From the NCBI RefSeq assembly GCF_001984575.1, contig NZ_LZNS01000001.1, positions 6,909,212 to 6,973,211 of the forward strand: 64,000 bases of DNA. Direction: 5' to 3'. Below the pieces are notes generated by a model, which saw only the letters and a list, made by a program, of their open reading frames with translations, was not told the origin of the DNA and made no database searches. Position 1 is the first letter of the stretch; every line of letters starts with the position of its first letter. Below are positions 25,301-33,604 of the stretch, piece after piece. The position numbers were made by a program, and so were the translations under genes. The stretch is from Streptomyces sp. MP131-18. GTDB lineage: Bacteria; Actinomycetota; Actinomycetes; Streptomycetales; Streptomycetaceae.

Positions 25301-28300
25301 CCGTGTCGGTGAACGCCCAGAAACCGTCGAGAAGTCCGAAGGCGATGGCGCCGAGGCGCGCGTCGTGGAACTCGAACGCGAGCAGCTGGCCGCCGTCCGC
25401 GAGCAGCCGCGCCACGTTTCGCAGGCAGTCGCGCAGATCGGCCGTCACGTGCAGCGCGTTCGCCGCGACCACCAGGTCGAAGCCGCCCGCGGGCAGCCCC
25501 TGCGCCACCGGGTCCGCCGCCAGGTCGAGCGTCCGGTACTCGATGAAGTCGTGCGCGGCGAAACGGGCCCTGGCCCGCGGCAGGAAGGCGGGGGAGACGT
25601 CGGTGAAGACGTAGGTGGTGCGCTCCGGCGGCAGCACCTGGAGCAGCTCGGCGGTCATCCCGCCGGTGCCGCCGCCGACCTCGAGAATGCGCAGCGGCTG
25701 GTCCGCCGGCCACGCCTCGACCGCGGCCCGCAGCAGCTCCCGCGCCGTCCTGTTGTGGAAGCGGCAGTCCGGGGTGTCGCTGTAGAACTGCTCCACCAGG
25801 TGCCGGTCGGCATCGGCGAACAGCACCTCCACCGGGTCGGCCCGGCCGCACAGCACCTCGGCGAGGTGCTCCCCGCAGTGGCAGAACAGGGCGAGCGAAC
25901 CCGGCTGGTCGAGCAGCGCGGCGGACAGCACGGCCCGCACCGCACGGCCGGGCTCCGGCGGCGCGGCGACGCGCCGCGGCGGCTGCTCCCCGCGGCCGTG
26001 GGGCGGCGCCAGCAGCCCGTGTTCCGTGGCGAGGCCGAGGAGCAGCCGGCACAGACCCGCGTACTTCGGCAGCAGCCCGGCGGCCAGCAGCGCGGGCAGC
26101 CCCACCTCGTCCGCGTCCGGCAGCAGCTCGGTCAGCGCGCGGGCCGCCAGCTGCGCCTGCACCTCACGTGCGGCGCGCCGGGCGCGTTCCGGCCGCTGGG
26201 CGCGGTGGGCCGCGGTCAGGGCGGCGCGCCGCGCCGCGCTCGCTGCCAGCAGCGCGCCGGGCGCGGGCAGGGCGCACGGCGCGCCGTCCGCCGCGCGCGG
26301 CGCGGCGCGCAGCACCGTCGTCAGGCGCTGCGCCGCGCTGTCGCCACGGGCGAACAGCCGCAGCCGGCAGCCCGTCAGCTCCATGACGATGCGCCCCGTT
26401 CGATCGGTGACGGTGAAGTCCCAGCCGACCTCGGTGCCCGTGACCTCCCGGCAGCGGGCGTGCAGCCAGCCCGCGGCGGGCACGTCGTCCCAGCTGCGGG
26501 CGCTCTCGACGGCGGCGGGTAGGAACAGGGCGTCCTGGCCCGTGAGTTCGGCCGCGAGGCAGGCGCCCGCCTGCATGACGCCGTCCAGCAGCGCCGGGTG
26601 GGCCCGGTAACCGTCGGTGTCCACCTCGCCGGCGAAGGCGGCAAGCGCCTCGCCGTCGCGCGCCCACAGGCCGGTGACGACGCGGAACGCGGGCCCGAGC
26701 CCGAGGCCGCGGCGCGCGGCCTGCTCGTACGCCTCCGCCGCGCCCGGCCAGGGCCGAAGCCGCGCCAGGACGGCGTCGACGTCCAGGGGCGGCGGCACGG
26801 CGCGCAGCAGCCGGCGTGCGCGGCAGCGTGCGTGTTCGCGCCAGTCGGCGTCGGCGCCCTCGCGGGTGGCGATCCGCAGGGCCTGGCCGTCGGGCCCCGC
26901 GGAGACCTGCACCCGCGGGCCGCCCGCCGCCTCGTCGTCCCAGGGCAGCACGATGGCGCGGCTGATCGCCAGGTGCTGGACCTCCACGGGACCGGGGGCG
27001 AGCTGCCCCGCGGCGGCGAAGGCCATCTCCAGGTAGGCCACGCCCGGCATCACGACGAGGCCGTCCACCCGGTGGTCGGCCAGCCACGGCACGCGGGCGG
27101 GCTCCACGGGGCCCGACCAGACGGCGTCCCCGGCGGGCAGCCGGGCGCCGAGCAGCGGGTGGGGGCCGCCGCCCGCTTCGCCTTCGCCGGAACGCGACCA
27201 CCAGCCGGGGGCGCCGTTCCAGTGCCGTTCCCGCTGCCAGGAGTAGGCGGGCAGGTCGACGACGCGCCCGGGCTCGGGGAAGACCGCGGACCAGTCCGCC
27301 GCGGCGCCCGAGGCCAGAATCCTCGCCACCGCCCGGTGCATCCGGTCCGGCCCGTCGTCCTCGCGGCGGCACGTGGGCACGATGGCCGCCGGCTCCGCCC
27401 GCAGGTTGGTCACGCGCCGCAGGTAGGGCGTCAGGACGGGGTGCGGACCGATCTCGACCAGCACGTCGCAGCCCTCGGCGAGCAGCGCCTCGGCGGCCTC
27501 GGCGAACAGCACCGGCTCGCGCACGTTGCGCCACCAGTAGTCGCCGTCGAGGTCCGTGCCGTCCAGCAGCGCCCCGGTGACGCCCGAGGCGAACGGGAGG
27601 GCGGGCCGGGCCGGGCGCAGCCGGGCGAGGGCGGCGCGCAGCGGCTCCTCGATCGGGTCCATGGACCGGCTGTGGTACGCGTAGTCGAGGTCCAGCATGC
27701 GGAAGAACACGTCCCGGCCGCTCAGTTGACGCCCCAGCTCCGCCAGGTCGGCCGCGGGCCCGGCGAGGGTGACGTCGCGCGGGCTGTTGACGCCGGCGAG
27801 CTCGACACGGCCGCCGAACGCGGCCAGTTCCTTGCGTGCCGCCGCCTCGGGGAGCCCCACGGCCGCCATCCGGCCCGCGCCCGCCGTGGCGGCCTGCGTG
27901 CGGCTGCGCGCGGCCACGACCAGCGCGGCCGCGGGCAGGTCGAGGGCACCGGCCGCCCAGGCCGCGGCGATCTCGCCGACGCTGTGCCCCAGCACCGCGG
28001 ACGGCGTGATGCCGTGCGCGCGCAGCAGGCTGACCAGACCGGCCTGGACGGCGAACAGCAGCGGCTGCGCCACGGCGGCGTCCGCCAGGCCCGGGTCCGC
28101 ATGGACGCCGGAGGCCAGGGCGGCGGCCACGGACCACCCCAGGTGGCGGGCCAGCGCCTTGTCGACATCGGCCACGGCCGCCGCGAACGTTTCTTCGCGG
28201 GCGAGGAGCCCGGCGCCCATCCCCGCCCACTGCGAGCCGTTGCCGGAGAAGACGAACGCCGTCCGGCCCCTGGCCACGGCCGTCGCCGTGGCGGCCCCCG

Positions 28301-29861
28301 GCGCCCGGTCGCCGGCGGCCAGCGCCCGCAGGGCGTGCGCCGCCTCGGCGGGGCCGTCGGCCAGCACGACGGCGCGGTGCTCGTGGTGCGCGCGCCGCCT
28401 GGTGGCCGTCCAGGCCGCGTCGCGGAACTCGGCGTTCCCGGCCGCCGCGAGGCGGTCGGCCATGCGGCCCGCCATGGCGGCCGCGGCGCGCGGCGTGCGC
28501 CCGGAAACGGTCAGCGGAACGGGCCGCGGGGCCGGTGCCGGCCGGGGCCGCGGCGGCGGGGGAGCGGCCAGCACGGCGTGGGCGTTCGCACCGCCGAAGC
28601 CGAAGGAGTTGACGCCGACGACCGGCCTGGCCGCCGCGGCGGGCACCGGCAGGTCGCCGAGCACGGGGGCGAGGCCCCAGGCGTCGAACGGGATGTGCGG
28701 GTTCAGCGGCTCGGCGTGCAGCGTCCGCGGGATGCGGCGGTGCCGGAGCACCAAGAGCGCCTTGAGGAGACCGGCCATCCCCGAAGCGCACTCCTGATGG
28801 CCGAGGTTGCTCTTGACGGAGCCGATCGGCAGCGGCCCCGCGGTGCGGTGCCGGCCCAGCGCGTGGCCGATCGCGGCGCACTCGATCGGGTCACCCGAGG
28901 GCGTGCCGGTGCCGTGCGCCTCGAAGTAGACGAGGTCGTCGGGAGGCACGCCGGCCCGGGCGTAGGTCTCCCGCAGCAAAGCTTCCTGGGCGGCCGAGTT
29001 GGGCACCGACAGGCCGGCGGTGCGCCCGTCGCTGTTCGCGCCGGTGGCCAGGATCAGGCCGTGGACGCGGTCGCCGTCGGCCAGGGCGTCGGCGAGCCGC
29101 TTGAGCAGCACGGCGCCGCCGCCCTCGGAGCGGACGTAGCCGTCGGCGTCGGCGGCGAAGGAGCGGCAGCGCCCGGTGGGGGAGAGCATGGCGGCGGCGG
29201 AGAAGCCGACGAACGGCGCGGGGTTGAGCAGGATGCTGACCCCGCCGGCGAGCGCCGCGCGCGAACGCCCGGCCCGCAGGTGACCGCAGGCGAGGTGCAG
29301 GGCGGTGAGGGACGAGGAACAGGCGGTGTCGACGGCGGTGCTCTCGCCGTGCCAGTCCAGGGTGTAGGAAATGCGGTTGGCCGCATTGGCCGCCGTGCCA
29401 CCGGCCATGGTCCAGGCGTTGACACTGTCGGTGTCCGCCGCCTGGAGATCGGCGTAGTCGTGGCCGGAAATGCCGATGAACACCGCGGTGTCCGAGCCGG
29501 CCAGCGCGGTCCCGTCCTGCCCCGCGTCGTCCAATGCTTCGACCGCGAGTTCGAGCAGCAGACGCTGCTGCGGGTCGATCCGCGACGCCTCGCGGGGGGA
29601 AATGCCGAAGAATTCCGCGTCGAACTGACTTACGTCGTCGAGAAATCCGCCCGCCGCCGTGAGGCTGCGTCCCGGGCGCGGTCCGCGGGCGTCGACGAAC
29701 CGCCCGGTGTCGAAGCGGTCCGGCGGTACGGTGGTGACCACGTCCCGGCCCTGCTCCAGGATGTCCCAGAGCCCGGCCAGGTCGTCGGCACCCCCGGGCA
29801 TCCGGCAGGCCACGCCCACGATCGCGACGGTGTCTTCTGCATCTGCCACAGCGTCTGTCAC
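22338..29861 (-). CDS. Single-module highly reducing type I polyketide synthase (KS-AT-DH-cMT-psiKR-ER-KR-ACP)
   Basis: GTG 29861 is chosen because GGAGA lies 7 nt upstream and the product then begins just before the KS. The 2507-residue protein contains KS (about 13-435; Cys181 in DTACSSS, then EAHGTGT and SNLGH), AT (about 525-850; Ser627 in GHSVGE; YAYH at 727-730), DH (about 915-1190; His930 in HRVDGLVVMPG, Asp1093 in HPALLDGVMQ), a C-methyltransferase (SAM motif EVGGGTGG at 1394-1401), a pseudo-KR linker, ER (VHGGAGGVGLAA near 1950), KR (AGGLSGLG near 2150, Tyr2292) and ACP (Ser2454 in GMDSL). There is no TE and no docking region. All domains look active. The set matches fungal-type iterative reducing PKSs, so it probably makes a methyl-branched, reduced chain. 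Confidence 0.93.
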   Translation of the reverse strand: MTDAVADAEDTVAIVGVACRMPGGADDLAGLWDILEQGRDVVTTVPPDRFDTGRFVDARGPRPGRSLTAAGGFLDDVSQFDAEFFGISPREASRIDPQQRLLLELAVEALDDAGQDGTALAGSDTAVFIGISGHDYADLQAADTDSVNAWTMAGGTAANAANRISYTLDWHGESTAVDTACSSSLTALHLACGHLRAGRSRAALAGGVSILLNPAPFVGFSAAAMLSPTGRCRSFAADADGYVRSEGGGAVLLKRLADALADGDRVHGLILATGANSDGRTAGLSVPNSAAQEALLRETYARAGVPPDDLVYFEAHGTGTPSGDPIECAAIGHALGRHRTAGPLPIGSVKSNLGHQECASGMAGLLKALLVLRHRRIPRTLHAEPLNPHIPFDAWGLAPVLGDLPVPAAAARPVVGVNSFGFGGANAHAVLAAPPPPRPRPAPAPRPVPLTVSGRTPRAAAAMAGRMADRLAAAGNAEFRDAAWTATRRRAHHEHRAVVLADGPAEAAHALRALAAGDRAPGAATATAVARGRTAFVFSGNGSQWAGMGAGLLAREETFAAAVADVDKALARHLGWSVAAALASGVHADPGLADAAVAQPLLFAVQAGLVSLLRAHGITPSAVLGHSVGEIAAAWAAGALDLPAAALVVAARSRTQAATAGAGRMAAVGLPEAAARKELAAFGGRVELAGVNSPRDVTLAGPAADLAELGRQLSGRDVFFRMLDLDYAYHSRSMDPIEEPLRAALARLRPARPALPFASGVTGALLDGTDLDGDYWWRNVREPVLFAEAAEALLAEGCDVLVEIGPHPVLTPYLRRVTNLRAEPAAIVPTCRREDDGPDRMHRAVARILASGAAADWSAVFPEPGRVVDLPAYSWQRERHWNGAPGWWSRSGEGEAGGGPHPLLGARLPAGDAVWSGPVEPARVPWLADHRVDGLVVMPGVAYLEMAFAAAGQLAPGPVEVQHLAISRAIVLPWDDEAAGGPRVQVSAGPDGQALRIATREGADADWREHARCRARRLLRAVPPPLDVDAVLARLRPWPGAAEAYEQAARRGLGLGPAFRVVTGLWARDGEALAAFAGEVDTDGYRAHPALLDGVMQAGACLAAELTGQDALFLPAAVESARSWDDVPAAGWLHARCREVTGTEVGWDFTVTDRTGRIVMELTGCRLRLFARGDSAAQRLTTVLRAAPRAADGAPCALPAPGALLAASAARRAALTAAHRAQRPERARRAAREVQAQLAARALTELLPDADEVGLPALLAAGLLPKYAGLCRLLLGLATEHGLLAPPHGRGEQPPRRVAAPPEPGRAVRAVLSAALLDQPGSLALFCHCGEHLAEVLCGRADPVEVLFADADRHLVEQFYSDTPDCRFHNRTARELLRAAVEAWPADQPLRILEVGGGTGGMTAELLQVLPPERTTYVFTDVSPAFLPRARARFAAHDFIEYRTLDLAADPVAQGLPAGGFDLVVAANALHVTADLRDCLRNVARLLADGGQLLAFEFHDARLGAIAFGLLDGFWAFTDTELRTASPLLPAERWATLLAECGFTDVCRAGEPVADGAEPAMSVLLARRAGGPAAADCGPPAAGGAGLVVAAERPADAAARALAAELGAAAGAPVPVVDAGAAGGLPGEVLSGVRGAPHVVFLLADDPAAADPAGALDEAVRRTAFLAALAGHEAFVSAPGAALSLVTRPCGALPAPAGVSHVRDAAVWAAARTFGNERPGVAVRRISLDRGPDPAADARRLARELLAPDDGDEVVLTRRGRFTPRMLPLGAAADGGTGEDADATTDAGEGEGEVAERAPFRLQLREASLTPRLAWVPAPTAAPGPGELLIEVRAAGLNYRDALLATGLLPAGAEDGAAVAHRLGLECAGVVRATGAGVEEFAPGDRVFALAPGSLASHVVTDARSAGRLPDGMDFAAGATLPVVWFTLHHGLERLARPVPGETALVHGGAGGVGLAAVHLLRSLGVTVIATAGTPAKRSLLRLLGVEHVLDSRSLRFAEEVRERTGGRGVDIVLNSLAGEALTRGLELLCTGGRFVELGKRDIYADSPLPMRLLRDNISVFVVDASRLTAAAPELAAERFRAVAEGVAAGTYPPLPHRQWPAAGVGQALAALQHSRHLGKVVIDLTRPPRVERPAEPPALDPGGTYLVAGGLSGLGADTARRLAGRGAGHLALLSRRGADTPGAAELLAALHGLGARTSVHAADVTDEAVLRGIVARAAAQGRPVRGVVHATMHIDDAPLAELTAERIRAVLAPKFLGGALLDGLTAELPLDLFLAYSSFAAGVGNLGQAAYAAGNLYLEALVRRRRAAGSPGLAVALGTLGETGFAARDPLLTSRLERIGVHPMTPAEAHAASLAFEAAGVGVGTVGHFDWDRLREVMPGVNGPRFAAVLSEGGGRPRDGGPEELGRRLSGLSEEEATGVVADVLAEELARVLHTEPDRIDRARRLDRLGMDSLMAAELVVAARRRLGCDLPALEIMNASGLTDLARRTVPRVGRAARKEHTGVRA

Positions 29862-30026
29862 GGGTAAGTCTCCACGCTCACGGATGTCGAACACCGGTAA
29901 AAAATGACGGTGTGATGCGGAGTTGGTCGTCGAGGAGCCTCGCGCATCCGGAATGCCCTGAAGCATGGGTACCAGACGCACCGTGAATTCCGCCAATGGC
30001 GTTCAGCCGAGCATCATTTCTGCATA

Positions 30027-30045
30027 TGAACGGGATAGCCGTTCA
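30027..30045. promoter_or_regulatory. Inverted repeat upstream of the single-module PKS
   Basis: TGAACGG at 30027-30033 and CCGTTCA at 30039-30045 form a perfect 7-bp inverted repeat with a 5-bp spacer, about 170 bp upstream of the PKS start and overlapping the stop codon of the acetyltransferase gene. It could be an operator or a weak terminator. No dedicated regulator lies adjacent. Confidence 0.5.
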
Positions 30046-30867
30046 CTCAGGATAGTCTTTTCCGACCGGCCGGAGCACGTGAGGAGTCGTGATGCTCAGC
30101 GGTGAGAAGCCGAGGCGGGCGAGGATCGGGCGGCTGAGATCGGAGGCGTCCGCGTACACGTAGCGGTGGCCGAGCGCCGCGGCACGGGCGGCCCGGTACG
30201 CCACCAGGGCGCGGTAGATGCCGCGGCCCCGCCACTCCGGCGCGGTGCCGCCGCCCCAAAGACCCGCGAACGGCGCGCCGGCCACCAGCTCCATGCGGGC
30301 CGCGCTCACTGCCCGGCCGTTCGCCAGGGCCAGCACCGCGACGGTCGTCGTGCCGCCCGCGGCCGGTGCCCCGGCCCCGAGCTGCGCGTGCAGCCGCAGC
30401 CGCAGCCGGGGCGGCAGCGACCCGCCGAACGCCTCGTCGTGCACGTCCGCGAGCGCGGCGATGTCCGCCTCGTCCGCCACGGCGCGCAGGCGGACACCCG
30501 CGGGCGGCTCGTCCGCGGCCGACAGGACGGCGGTCTCCGCGACCATCAGCGTCTCCGGCGGCTCCGGCACGAAGCCCACGGCCCGCAGCCGGTCCGACAG
30601 GTCCCGCGGCCGGTCGTGCGAGTAGACCTTCCACTCGAACTCCCGGCCGAGCGCGGCGGCATACGCCGTCTGCGCGGCGATGTCCGCATCCGCCGTGGAC
30701 GCGTCGAGGTCCGACCAGAGCACGCCCTCCCAGGCGCCGGCCGCCGCGTCCACGCCAACCTGCCGCACCACATTCCCGGCGTGCTCGACGCGGGCGCCGG
30801 GCGCGTCGGCCACCGCCCCGCGCCGCATCGTCCGGTCGAACAGGTCGAGCACCGCAGCATGATCCAT
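30043..30867 (-). CDS. GNAT-family acetyltransferase
   Basis: This 274-residue protein has a C-terminal GNAT domain with GTAPEWRGRGIYRALVAYRA (acetyl-CoA pyrophosphate loop) and YADASDLSRPILARLGF, plus an N-terminal half that looks like a second degenerate GNAT fold (WSDLDASTADADIAAQTAYA). It lies 181 bp upstream of the PKS on the same strand. Co-transcription is possible but a 7-bp inverted repeat lies between them. The substrate is unknown. Confidence 0.85.
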   Translation of the reverse strand: MDHAAVLDLFDRTMRRGAVADAPGARVEHAGNVVRQVGVDAAAGAWEGVLWSDLDASTADADIAAQTAYAAALGREFEWKVYSHDRPRDLSDRLRAVGFVPEPPETLMVAETAVLSAADEPPAGVRLRAVADEADIAALADVHDEAFGGSLPPRLRLRLHAQLGAGAPAAGGTTTVAVLALANGRAVSAARMELVAGAPFAGLWGGGTAPEWRGRGIYRALVAYRAARAAALGHRYVYADASDLSRPILARLGFSPLSITTPHVLRPVGKDYPE

Positions 30868-31047
30868 GGGCCCACCTCAGCAGGGCGCGCCGGGCCCGGC
30901 AACGGGATTACCGCCGGGCCACTGCCGGACAGCGCCGCGCGGACGATGGCCCGCGCCATGCCGTCGGCCGCCTCCGCGACGCCGGGGTTGCCGAGGCGGC
31001 CGGTCCGCACGTTTACGCCCGCGGGGGCGGCGGGCGGCGGCGTGGCG

Positions 31048-32073
31048 TCAGGCGATCCGGTCCCTGATCCAGGTGCCGGCCTCCTTCAGCGAACCCGGAT
31101 CGCCCCAGGAACCGCTGTCGCAGGTGCCGGGCTCGAATACGGCGCCGGTGCGGAAGTCATCCGAGAAGTTCCAGTTCGTCCAGCTGATGTTCTTCTCGGC
31201 CATCAGGTCGATGTACTGCTGGGCGAACGCGAAGTCGTTCGGCCCGTCGCCGGTGTACTCCTGGGTGCCGAACTCGGTGACGAAGATCGGCAGCTGGTCC
31301 GCCGCGCGGGAGAGCGTCGACAGGTACCCGTCCTGATGAGAAGCGGCGTAGAAGTGGAAGGTGTACATGATGTTGTCGGCGTTCACCGGGTTGGCCACGA
31401 TCTCCGACTCGTCCGAGCCCTCCGAGACGCCGAGCGAGGACCAGCCGCGGGTGCCGACGATGACGACCGCGTCCGGATCACCCGCGCGCACGACCGGAAC
31501 GATGTCCTCGGCATAGCTCTTGATGGACTGCCAGCTCACGCTGCTCGGCTCGTTGGCGATCTCGTACAGCAGGTTGTCCTGGTCGCCGTGCCGCGCCGTG
31601 ATGTCCGTGAAGAATTGCTCGGCCAGCTCCGTATTGGCGTTCGGGTCGCCGGGCGTGAGCATGTGCCAGTCGACGATGACGTACATCCCGCGCGCCGTCG
31701 CCTGGTCGATGATGCGGCTCGCCAGCTCGGTGAAGTGCTCGGGGTCCGTCTCGTATCCGTCCTCCTGCACGTAGGTGGAGACGCGCAGCACGTCCGCGCC
31801 CCAGTCGCCGGCCAGTACGTCGAGGGAGCCGTCGGTGACGCACTGCGCGTACCACTGGGTGCCATGGGTGCTCATGCCGCGCAGCTGTACCGGCTGTCCG
31901 TCTTCGCCGCAGAGCGTGGTGCCGCACACGTCGAGCGCACCGTAGCTCTCGAACGGGGTGGCGGCGGGTGCGGCGCCCGCCGGGCCGGCGGGGAGCAGCG
32001 CCGCGGTGCCGGCCACCAGGCCGGCGGTCAGGGCGGGGGCGCGGAAGCGGCGGAGGATGTGGGCGAGGGCCAT
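31048..32073 (-). CDS. Secreted GH5 endo-beta-1,4-glucanase (cellulase)
   Basis: ATG 32073 follows GGAGAGGA. Residues 1-39 are a signal peptide ending in an Ala-rich site. The mature 300-residue domain is GH5: RGMSTHGTQWY, VIVDWHMLTPGDPN, acid/base Glu175 in LLYEIANEPS, and nucleophile Glu267 in FVTEFGTQEY. Trp-rich NWNFSDDF lies near the C-terminus. It cuts internal beta-1,4-glucan bonds outside the cell. There is no cellulose-binding module. I saw no convincing CebR-type palindrome upstream. Confidence 0.94.
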   Translation of the reverse strand: MALAHILRRFRAPALTAGLVAGTAALLPAGPAGAAPAATPFESYGALDVCGTTLCGEDGQPVQLRGMSTHGTQWYAQCVTDGSLDVLAGDWGADVLRVSTYVQEDGYETDPEHFTELASRIIDQATARGMYVIVDWHMLTPGDPNANTELAEQFFTDITARHGDQDNLLYEIANEPSSVSWQSIKSYAEDIVPVVRAGDPDAVVIVGTRGWSSLGVSEGSDESEIVANPVNADNIMYTFHFYAASHQDGYLSTLSRAADQLPIFVTEFGTQEYTGDGPNDFAFAQQYIDLMAEKNISWTNWNFSDDFRTGAVFEPGTCDSGSWGDPGSLKEAGTWIRDRIA

Positions 32074-32289
32074 AGCCGTCCTCTCCAAGGTCCCCGGGGC
32101 TGCGAATGCCGTCCGGGGGGTGGGGGAATGGAGCTGCGGTCGGTGCGAAAGTAAGGGCAATTCCCGGCCCGGTCAACAGGTCTGTACCAACGGTCGGCGG
32201 CGGCCGGTCGCTCCCCTCGGCCCGGCACGCGGCGTGCGCCGGCGGAATTGCGGAGGCGGACGTTCCGCGGCGGCTTCTAGGCTGCCCCC

Positions 32290-33051
32290 ATGTCAGGCTC
32301 TCACCTACCGCGGATTCGCTCCTTCCTGGCCGATTTCGCCCGCCGCCAGGCGGGGCGCACGATCGCGCTGCCCGGCGGTTTCGCCGTCCTCAACGACGCC
32401 CTGGGGCACTCCCACACGGACAACCAGCTGATCGTCGACGGGGCGGCCGACCCGGGCACGCTGCCCGCCACCGCCGACGCGCTCCTGGGGCACCTGCCGC
32501 ACCGCCTGATCACCGTGCTCGACGAGCGGGCCGGAGCGGCCTGCGGCCCCGCCCTGCTCGCGGCCGGCTACACGAAGGCCGTTCACCTGGTCATGCTGCA
32601 CACCGGGCCGGTGCCCCAGGGCGGCGCCGCCCAGGCGGTCGGCCTGGACGCGCTCCGCGCGCCGCTCGTCCGACGCTGGCGCGGATTCCTCCCGGCCGCC
32701 GACGAGGAGGCGATCCGCCAGCTCGTCGAGCGCCGCGCCGTACGCCACCGCGGCGCGGACACCGTGGAGTTCATCGCCTCCCGCGCGCCGGACGGCGAGG
32801 CCGCGTCCTGGGCCGACCTCTACCTCGACCCGGCCGCGGGCGTCGCGCAGATCGAGGACGTGCTCACCGCGGAGGAACACCTGGGGAAGGGACACGGCAG
32901 CGCCGTGCTGACCACGGCGCTGCGCCGGGCCGCGGACGCCGGCTGCGGCACGCGGTTCCTGCTGGCCGACGAGGCGGACTGGCCGCGCGACTGGTACGAG
33001 CGCCTCGGGTTCACGGTGATCGGCCGCACGTTCGCCTTCGAACGCGGCTGA
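32290..33051 (+). CDS. GNAT-family acetyltransferase
   Basis: The 253-residue protein has a C-terminal GNAT domain: VLTAEEHLGKGHGSAVLTTA carries the acetyl-CoA loop, and DWPRDWYERLGFTVIGRTFAFER is the typical final strand. The N-terminal half (GGFAVLNDALGHSHTDNQLI) is a degenerate second GNAT-like domain. It is transcribed away from the cellulase gene and convergent with the cupin gene. The substrate is unknown. Confidence 0.88.
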   Translation: MSGSHLPRIRSFLADFARRQAGRTIALPGGFAVLNDALGHSHTDNQLIVDGAADPGTLPATADALLGHLPHRLITVLDERAGAACGPALLAAGYTKAVHLVMLHTGPVPQGGAAQAVGLDALRAPLVRRWRGFLPAADEEAIRQLVERRAVRHRGADTVEFIASRAPDGEAASWADLYLDPAAGVAQIEDVLTAEEHLGKGHGSAVLTTALRRAADAGCGTRFLLADEADWPRDWYERLGFTVIGRTFAFERG

Positions 33052-33065
33052 CCGCACACCGGAAG

Positions 33066-33560
33066 CTACGCGGCCTCGGGCAGGGGAGTGCCGCACCGGC
33101 CGCAGTAGCGGGCGTCCCGCTCGCCGGCCAGCCGCCCGCACTCCGTGCAGACCCGGTGGAGCAGGCAGGCCGCCTCGCCGCCCTCCTGCTCCGCGGCGGT
33201 GCCCCGGACGGCGAGCGCGGGGCGGCGCCGGTGGACCGTGAGGTGCACCAGGCCGGCGCGCCCGGCGGACAGGGCGCGGCGGCTGCCGCGCGGCAGCCAG
33301 GTGATGGTGCCGGGCACCAGGTCGAGGTCTCCGGCGTCCGTCTCCAGGTGCCCGGCGCCCTCGATCACGAACAGCAGGACGTCCAGGTCCCGTTCGACGT
33401 GTCCGGCGATGCCGGCGAGCGGGGCGAGACGCACCACGTTGGCGTCGAGCTGGCGGTCGGCGGGGCCGAGGCGCCACAGCGCGCCGTCCTGGTCCACGGG
33501 GGCCTCGCGCAGCAGCTCGGCCACCCGGGCGAGTACATCGGGTGTCTGCATCGGCGCCAC
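33066..33560 (-). CDS. Cupin-domain protein with C-terminal zinc ribbon
   Basis: GTG 33560 is chosen because GAGGAG lies 6 nt upstream. The 164-residue protein has a cupin beta-barrel (HVERDLDVLLFVIEGAGHLE, then LVPGTITWLPRGSRRAL) and a C-terminal four-cysteine ribbon (CTECGRLAGERDARYCGRCG). Cupins bind small ligands or metals, and the ribbon suggests a nucleic-acid or protein contact. The combination is uncommon and the role unknown. Confidence 0.82.
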   Translation of the reverse strand: MAPMQTPDVLARVAELLREAPVDQDGALWRLGPADRQLDANVVRLAPLAGIAGHVERDLDVLLFVIEGAGHLETDAGDLDLVPGTITWLPRGSRRALSAGRAGLVHLTVHRRRPALAVRGTAAEQEGGEAACLLHRVCTECGRLAGERDARYCGRCGTPLPEAA

Positions 33561-33604
33561 GTCGTTCTCCTCAAGCGCTGTCGTTCACGTTCCCGGCCAG
33601 CATG

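Noticed and set aside
22335..26522. Very long open frames antisense to the PKS (also 26598-29867)
   Set aside because: They are low-complexity Arg/Gly/Pro/Ala products caused by high GC opposite a strongly biased coding strand; the sense strand has complete PKS motifs.
32074..32289. CebR-type operator upstream of the GH5 cellulase
   Set aside because: No TGGGAGCGCTCCCA-like palindrome was seen.
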